Positions 59,367-64,000 of a DNA stretch of 64,000 nucleotides are shown one piece after another. The DNA is from Pelomonas sp. Root405 (GTDB lineage Bacteria > Pseudomonadota > Gammaproteobacteria > Burkholderiales > Burkholderiaceae_C), in the NCBI RefSeq assembly GCF_001425165.1, contig NZ_LMDU01000001.1, forward strand, positions 466,075 through 530,074, given 5' to 3'. How positions within the stretch are numbered: position 1 is the first letter of the stretch; each line of letters begins with the position of its first letter. The notes beneath the pieces were generated by a model. The model saw only the letters and a list, made by a program, of their open reading frames with translations. It was not told the DNA's origin and ran no database searches. The position numbers were made by a program, and so were the translations under genes.

Positions 59367-60986
59367 TCACGACGCCGCCTTGGCCACCGCCGCAGCCTTG
59401 GGCTTGCCGACCTTGGGCCTGGCGGCAGGCGCGGCGGCGGCGTCGAGCTTGAAGGCGGCGACCGTTTCGGCCAGCTGCGTGGCCTGCATGCGCAGGCTCT
59501 CTGCGGCGGCAGCGCTCTCCTCGACGAGGGCGGCGTTCTGTTGCGTGACCTGGTCGAGCTGGTTGACGGCGTCGCCGATCTGGCCGATGCCCTTGCTCTG
59601 CTCACTGCTGGCGGCGCTGATTTCGCTGATCAGGTCGGACACTCGCTTGACCTGGCCCACCACCTCGTCCATGGTGCGGCCGGCTTCGCCCACCAGCGTG
59701 TTGCCGGCCTCGACGCGTTCGACGCTGGCGCCGATGAGCGCCTTGATCTCCCGGGCGGCCTGGGCGCTGCGCTGGGCCAGTGCCCGCACCTCGCCGGCCA
59801 CCACGGCAAAGCCGCGCCCCTGTTCGCCAGCGCGCGCTGCCTCGACGGCGGCATTCAGCGCCAGGATGTTGGTCTGGAAGGCGATGCCGTCGATGACACC
59901 GATGATGTCGGCGATCTTCTTGGAGCTGGCCGTGATCTCGTCCATGGTGTGGACCATCTGGCCCATCACCTGGCCGCCGCTCTCGGCCACGCGGGCCGCA
60001 CTGCCGGCCAGTTGCGCGGCCTGGCGGGCCGTGTCGTTGTTGTGCCTGACCGTCGCGCCCAGTTCTTCCATGGACGCGGCGGTCTCCTGCAGGTTGCTGG
60101 CCTGCTGCTCGGTGCGCTGGCTGAGGTCGGCATTGCCCTGGGCGATCTGCCCGCTGGCCGTGGCGACGCTGTCGGCATTGCCGCGCACGGTGCCCACGAT
60201 GCCCACCAGCGAGTCGTTCATGCGTTGCAGCGCGTTGAGCAGCTGGCCCGCCTCGTCCTTGCGGTCGGTGGTCAACTGCAGCCGCAGGTCGCCCGCCGCG
60301 ACCGTCTCGGCGGCTGTCACGGCCTGGCGGATCGGGCCCACCACCGAGCGCGTGATCAGCAGCGCCATCGCTGCGCCGAGGGCCAGCGCAACACCCGCAG
60401 CGACGACGACCGCGATGGCGGCGAAGTCCACCGTCGCGTCGACCGTGCTGCCCGCGCGATGCATCAGGTCGGTCTGCAAGGCGACCAGTGCATCCAGCTT
60501 CTCGAAGTACCTGACCTGCAGATCATGGGTCTCGCTGAGCAGCACGTTGCGGGCGTTCTCGGTCTCGTCCTTCATGCCCAGGTCGATCACCTTGCGGACC
60601 GACGCCACGAACAGCCCGCGCGCCTGCACGACGCCGGTCAACAGCTCGCGGCCCGGTCCCGGGGCCATGGTGGCATCGAGCTTGTCGAACAGCGCAGCCG
60701 TGCGCTTGGCGGCGGCGTCGACGTCCTCCAGCTGCTTGCGCTTGGCCGCGGCATCGGCCAGCAGCAGCACGTTGCGCACGGCCTGGGCGTTGATGTTGAC
60801 GTTGTCCTTGATCTCTTCGAGCTGCTGGACCTTGACGATGCGGTCCTCCACCATCAGGTGGAGCTCGGCGTTGATGTCGACCAGCGACATCCGGGCATAG
60901 GCGGCCAGCAACGCCGTGAAGCTGATGGAGATGGCGAAGGCCAGGCCGAGGCGTCGGCCGATTGGCATGCTTGTCAGCAGGTTCAT
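59367..60986 (-). CDS. Methyl-accepting chemotaxis protein
   Basis: A 539-residue chemoreceptor: membrane helix about 11-30, a four-helix-bundle (4HB_MCP) periplasmic domain to about 190, second membrane helix about 195-215, HAMP, then a long signalling coiled coil with the conserved hairpin tip [48 protein letters not shown]. No C-terminal pentapeptide is seen. It ends in a lysine/alanine-rich tail. GGAGACC precedes the ATG. The CheB and CheD genes lie about 10 kb away; the ligand is unknown. Confidence 0.92.
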   Translation of the reverse strand: MNLLTSMPIGRRLGLAFAISISFTALLAAYARMSLVDINAELHLMVEDRIVKVQQLEEIKDNVNINAQAVRNVLLLADAAAKRKQLEDVDAAAKRTAALFDKLDATMAPGPGRELLTGVVQARGLFVASVRKVIDLGMKDETENARNVLLSETHDLQVRYFEKLDALVALQTDLMHRAGSTVDATVDFAAIAVVVAAGVALALGAAMALLITRSVVGPIRQAVTAAETVAAGDLRLQLTTDRKDEAGQLLNALQRMNDSLVGIVGTVRGNADSVATASGQIAQGNADLSQRTEQQASNLQETAASMEELGATVRHNNDTARQAAQLAGSAARVAESGGQVMGQMVHTMDEITASSKKIADIIGVIDGIAFQTNILALNAAVEAARAGEQGRGFAVVAGEVRALAQRSAQAAREIKALIGASVERVEAGNTLVGEAGRTMDEVVGQVKRVSDLISEISAASSEQSKGIGQIGDAVNQLDQVTQQNAALVEESAAAAESLRMQATQLAETVAAFKLDAAAAPAARPKVGKPKAAAVAKAAS

Positions 60987-61134
60987 GGTGGGTCTCCGTG
61001 AGGCGACACTCCCTGCGAGGCCCCTGACGTCCTTGGCGTGGCGGGATACTCAGTTGCAAGTCTGGTTCATGGCGCTGACACAAGGCAAGGCGCTTTGTGC
61101 GCCAATGCGGCCGTGAAGGCCAAGGAATACCGAC

Positions 61135-61713
61135 ATGGGAAGCGATGCGAGGCTGAGCGACAAGGTGTTGGCGCTGGTGACGCAGCCGCCGGAGCCCGGC
61201 TGCGTGCAGAGCCCGCGCGCAGGTGATGCGGCGGCGCGCGCCATCGACAGTGCGGCGAAGAAGGCCGGGCTGGCCGCCGGCGCCCTGGCGCTGCCGCCCG
61301 GGCCGCTGGGCTGGGCGACCATCCTGCCGGAGATGACGGCCGTATGGCATATCCAGCGCCAGCTGGTGGCGGACATCGCGGCGCTGTACGGCCGCAGCGC
61401 CGAACTGGGCCCCGCGCAGATGATGTGGTGCCTGTTCCGCCACACGGCGGCGCAGGCGCTGCGCGACCTCGGCGTGCGCGTGGGCGAGCGCGTCGTCGTG
61501 CGGCCGGCTGCGCAGGCGCTGTTGCAGAAGGCCGCCTCGGCCGTGGGTGTGCACCTCGGCAAGAAGGCGGCCGGGCGGGTGGTCTCGCGCTGGGTGCCGC
61601 TGGTCGGCGCGGCTGGCGTGGGCGCCTATGCCTACTGGGACACACGCCAGGTCGGCCGTGCGGCGCAGCAGTTGTTCGAGCGGGAACAGGTGGTCGATAA
61701 CGAGGCGCGCTAG
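61135..61713 (+). CDS. Hypothetical protein, possible EcsC-like
   Basis: A 192-residue protein. The middle (GPLGWATILPEMTAVWHIQRQL...) resembles part of EcsC-type proteins, and a glycine-rich membrane-like stretch follows (VPLVGAAGVGAYAYW). No catalytic motif was seen and no partner is adjacent. The ATG at 61135 follows GAATACCGAC with no strong ribosome site. The family assignment is weak. Confidence 0.6.
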   Translation: MGSDARLSDKVLALVTQPPEPGCVQSPRAGDAAARAIDSAAKKAGLAAGALALPPGPLGWATILPEMTAVWHIQRQLVADIAALYGRSAELGPAQMMWCLFRHTAAQALRDLGVRVGERVVVRPAAQALLQKAASAVGVHLGKKAAGRVVSRWVPLVGAAGVGAYAYWDTRQVGRAAQQLFEREQVVDNEAR

Positions 61714-61768
61714 GCTGTCGGCGACAACCCTGTGTAAAGCTGCTTCGAGGCGCTTCATACTCAGGCGG

Positions 61769-62263
61769 ATGCAACTGCCGGCCATCCTCGACATCGAAGC
61801 CTCGGGCTTCGGACGCGGCAGCTATCCCATCGAGATCGGCCTGGTGGCGGCCGATGGCGCGCTGTTCTGCGGCCTGATCTACCCGGAGCCGGACTGGCTT
61901 CACTGGGATGCCGCCGCCGAGGCCCTGCACGGCATCCGCCGCGAGACCCTGCTCACCCATGGCCGGCCGGCGCAGTGGATGGCCGAGCAGATGAATGCGC
62001 GGCTGCGCGGGCAGACGGTCTATTGCGACGGCTGGGGGCATGACTACCCCTGGCTCGCCCGGCTCTACGACGCCGCGGGCTTGCAACCCAGCTTCAGGCT
62101 GGACGACCTGCGCCGCTTGCTCGACGAGCAGGAGGCGCAGCGCTGGCGCGGCGTGACCGAGGCCGTGCGCCAGCGACAGCAGATCAACCGGCACCGCGCC
62201 AGCAGCGATGCGCGCGTGCTGCAGCTGGCGCTCGACGAAATCAAGAACGGCATCGCCGTCTAG
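61769..62263 (+). CDS. 3'-5' exonuclease-like protein (DEDD fold)
   Basis: A 164-residue protein with an exonuclease-type first motif (LPAILDIEASGFG, the D-x-E pair), a middle motif with the Asp of YCDGWGHDYPWLARLYD and a third in NRHRASSDARVLQLAL, where H and D occupy the DEDDh positions. It is therefore an RNase T/ExoX-like nuclease that would trim nucleic acid ends. It has no accessory domain. The ATG at 61769 opens the conserved fold. It is convergent with the PAS-GGDEF gene. Confidence 0.8.
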   Translation: MQLPAILDIEASGFGRGSYPIEIGLVAADGALFCGLIYPEPDWLHWDAAAEALHGIRRETLLTHGRPAQWMAEQMNARLRGQTVYCDGWGHDYPWLARLYDAAGLQPSFRLDDLRRLLDEQEAQRWRGVTEAVRQRQQINRHRASSDARVLQLALDEIKNGIAV

Positions 62264-62266
62264 CCA

Positions 62267-64000
62267 TCACCCTTGCGGCTTCAGTTCCCCGCCATGGCTT
62301 CGGCCGCGGCCCGCGCGCTTGGCTTCGTAGAGGCTGGCGTCGGCGCTGGCGATGAGGGCCTCCAGGTCGGCGGCGCCTGTCACTGCGACGCAGTAGCCGA
62401 TGCTGACACCGATCTCCAGCTCGAGCTCGCCGATGTGATACGGCGTGCTCAGCGCATGCAGCAACTTGGCGGCCACGGTCGCGGCGTCGCCGACCTCATG
62501 CAGCGCCGGCAGCAGCACGGCGAACTCGTCGCCGCCCAGGCGCGCCACCAGGTCCGCCGGTCGCAGGGCATGGCGCAGGCGCAGCGCCACGGCCTTCAGC
62601 AGCGCGTCGCCGGTGGGGTGGCCGTGCTGGTCGTTGACGGGCTTGAAGCGGTCCAGGTCCAGGTAGAGCAGGGCCAGGTGTTGTCCCGGCGGCGCGGCCA
62701 GCAGGCGCCGCGCACCTTCCTCGAAGCCGGCGCGGTTCAGCGCCTGCGTCAGCGCGTCGGTCTGCGATGCCAGGCGCAGCCGCGCTTCTTCGCGGCGCGC
62801 CTCGGTCACGTCGACCTCGATGGCGATCAGGCCCTCGATCTGGCCGCTCTGCACGCGCAGCGGTGCGTACTGCGCGTCGAAGCTGCGCCTGTCGCGCTCG
62901 TTGCCGTCGGCGATGTCGAGCCGGCGCGTGTCCCCGGCCAGTGCCGCGGCGATCAGCGGCGCGCGCACCGCGTACTCCTGCGGCCCGAACAGCTCGGCCA
63001 GCGGCCGGCCGACCCAGTCCTTGAGCGCGACGCGGCGCTGTTCCTCGAAGGCGGCGTTGAAGAAGACCACGCGGCCCTCGGTGTCGCCGACGAGGAACTG
63101 CGCCCGCGCCGTGTGAGCCACGGCCAGCAGCATGGCCTCGCTGCGCTCGCGTTCGCGCTGCGCGCGCAGTTGCTCGGACATGTCGCGCAGGATGACCGAG
63201 ACGGTCTCGACGCGGCCACGCAGGTCGCGGTGCATGATGACCAGGCAGTCCATGGGCACGCGCGCGTCGCCGTCCCGCATGCCGATGCGACCGCGCCAGT
63301 GGCCCTGGCGCATCGCCTCGGGCAGCACGAACTTCTCGTAGAGGTCGCGCTGCTCCTCGGAGATGTAGTCGGACATGTGAGCGTCGCCCAGCGGCGCATC
63401 CATCGCCAGGCCCAGGCGGGCGCGTGCCGCCGGGTTCAGGTAGGTGACCTGGCCCTGCTCGCGCGCCTGGCAGACGAAGTCGGGCGTCATGTCGAAGATG
63501 GCGGTCAGCGTCTGCAGCGCCTTCTCCTGCTCGCCGCGCTCGGTCACGTCCTCGACGGTGCCCGCCTGGCCGGCGACCTCGCCGTCGAAGAACAGCGGCG
63601 CCGTGCGCACCGCAATCCAGCGGATGCGGCCGTCGTCGCCGCGCTTCATCTTGCGCATCATCTCGATGGGCTCGCCGGTGGCCATGTGGTGCTTCCAGCG
63701 CTGGATCAGCATGTCGCGCTGGTCGGGGTGCACCAGCGTGGTCCAGCCCCAGGCGATGTCTTCGCGCCGCAGGCCGTGCACGCGCAGATAGCTGTCGTTC
63801 ACATAGACGATGCGGCCGGTCGGGTCGGCGCGAAACAGGCCCAGCGGCATGGCGTTGCTGGTGGCCTGCAGCGTCGCCGCGCGCAACCGGGCGGCGCGTT
63901 GCAGCAGGCCGAGCCAGCGGCCCAGCAGGAACAGCCCCAGCGTGGCGGCTACGGCGGCCGCCAGCACGATGCTGCGCTGCCGCCAGTGCGGCACCAGCAC
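62267..64000 (-). CDS. PAS-GGDEF diguanylate cyclase, 5' end outside window
   Basis: The visible 577 residues start in a membrane-helix region (VLAAAVAATLGLFLLGRWLGL), followed by three PAS domains (about 40-160, 165-280, 290-410) and a GGDEF domain. The active loop is GGDEF and the inhibitory RxxD (RPAD) lies five residues before it, so the enzyme should be active and product-inhibited. The N-terminal sensor part is beyond the right edge. It should make cyclic di-GMP, countering the EAL protein. Confidence 0.9.
   Translation of the reverse strand: MLVPHWRQRSIVLAAAVAATLGLFLLGRWLGLLQRAARLRAATLQATSNAMPLGLFRADPTGRIVYVNDSYLRVHGLRREDIAWGWTTLVHPDQRDMLIQRWKHHMATGEPIEMMRKMKRGDDGRIRWIAVRTAPLFFDGEVAGQAGTVEDVTERGEQEKALQTLTAIFDMTPDFVCQAREQGQVTYLNPAARARLGLAMDAPLGDAHMSDYISEEQRDLYEKFVLPEAMRQGHWRGRIGMRDGDARVPMDCLVIMHRDLRGRVETVSVILRDMSEQLRAQRERERSEAMLLAVAHTARAQFLVGDTEGRVVFFNAAFEEQRRVALKDWVGRPLAELFGPQEYAVRAPLIAAALAGDTRRLDIADGNERDRRSFDAQYAPLRVQSGQIEGLIAIEVDVTEARREEARLRLASQTDALTQALNRAGFEEGARRLLAAPPGQHLALLYLDLDRFKPVNDQHGHPTGDALLKAVALRLRHALRPADLVARLGGDEFAVLLPALHEVGDAATVAAKLLHALSTPYHIGELELEIGVSIGYCVAVTGAADLEALIASADASLYEAKRAGRGRSHGGELKPQG

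Overview
The window is a chromosomal segment of a high-GC betaproteobacterium. The evidence is the uniform strong GC skew of codon third positions, NarK/NirB/NrtABC assimilatory nitrate genes, Burkholderiales-style repeats, and many two-component and cyclic-di-GMP genes. The best guess is a member of the Roseateles/Pelomonas/Mitsuaria/Rubrivivax group of Burkholderiales. This is an inference from gene content, not a database match. No rRNA, tRNA or CRISPR array was recognised.

Layout. 0-5.6 kb is a nitrate/nitrite module: the start of nirB with a sigma-54 promoter, a PP2C phosphatase/protein kinase fusion, a NarK transporter and an ANTAR regulator fused to a NarX/PilJ-like sensor domain. 5.66-6.18 kb is an inverted-repeat element. 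6.2-15.8 kb holds housekeeping and accessory genes: two alpha/beta hydrolases, a cupin, a diguanylate cyclase, an orphan molybdopterin oxidoreductase and a GNAT enzyme. 15.8-20.8 kb is a FixJ-type two-component system, an SMP-30-like protein and an orphan TRAP binding protein, tied together by a shared palindrome. 20.8 kb carries a second ANTAR regulator. 21.5-27.8 kb is a polymorphic-toxin locus read leftward: a 1166-residue toxin, small overlapping ORFs, a PoNi-type immunity protein and a lipoprotein. Parts of this locus have been duplicated and recombined. 27.8-31.2 kb is nrtABC behind a sigma-54 promoter and an ANTAR-type antitermination leader.

31.3-41.7 kb contains a metallo-hydrolase, a MocR regulator with a divergent cupin, an intradiol dioxygenase-like lipoprotein translationally coupled to an OmpR/EnvZ pair, an ankyrin protein, a LytTR regulator with one normal and one degenerate LytS-type kinase, and a PilZ protein. 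41.8-46.4 kb has a DUF1134 protein and a class II ribonucleotide reductase with an intein and an upstream LexA box. 46.5-52 kb is a chemotaxis/signalling block (HTH-REC, REC-EAL, CheB, a broken CheD) joined abruptly to the 3' part of a hybrid kinase and a periplasmic binding protein. 52-64 kb has a single-chain biotin-dependent acyl-CoA carboxylase, an NTF2-like protein, a ribbon-helix-helix protein with AT-rich operators, a DUF1275 membrane protein, a spermidine-synthase-like protein, two 4-hydroxyproline catabolism enzymes, a chemoreceptor, an exonuclease-like protein and a truncated PAS-GGDEF protein.

How the parts work together. Nitrate uptake (NrtABC, NarK) and reduction (NirB) appear to be under dual control. 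Nitrogen limitation would act through sigma-54/NtrC-like promoters. Nitrate itself would act through ANTAR proteins on the nrt leader hairpins. The rest is dominated by environmental sensing, with at least four two-component systems, c-di-GMP enzymes and chemotaxis genes, plus one interbacterial-competition locus.
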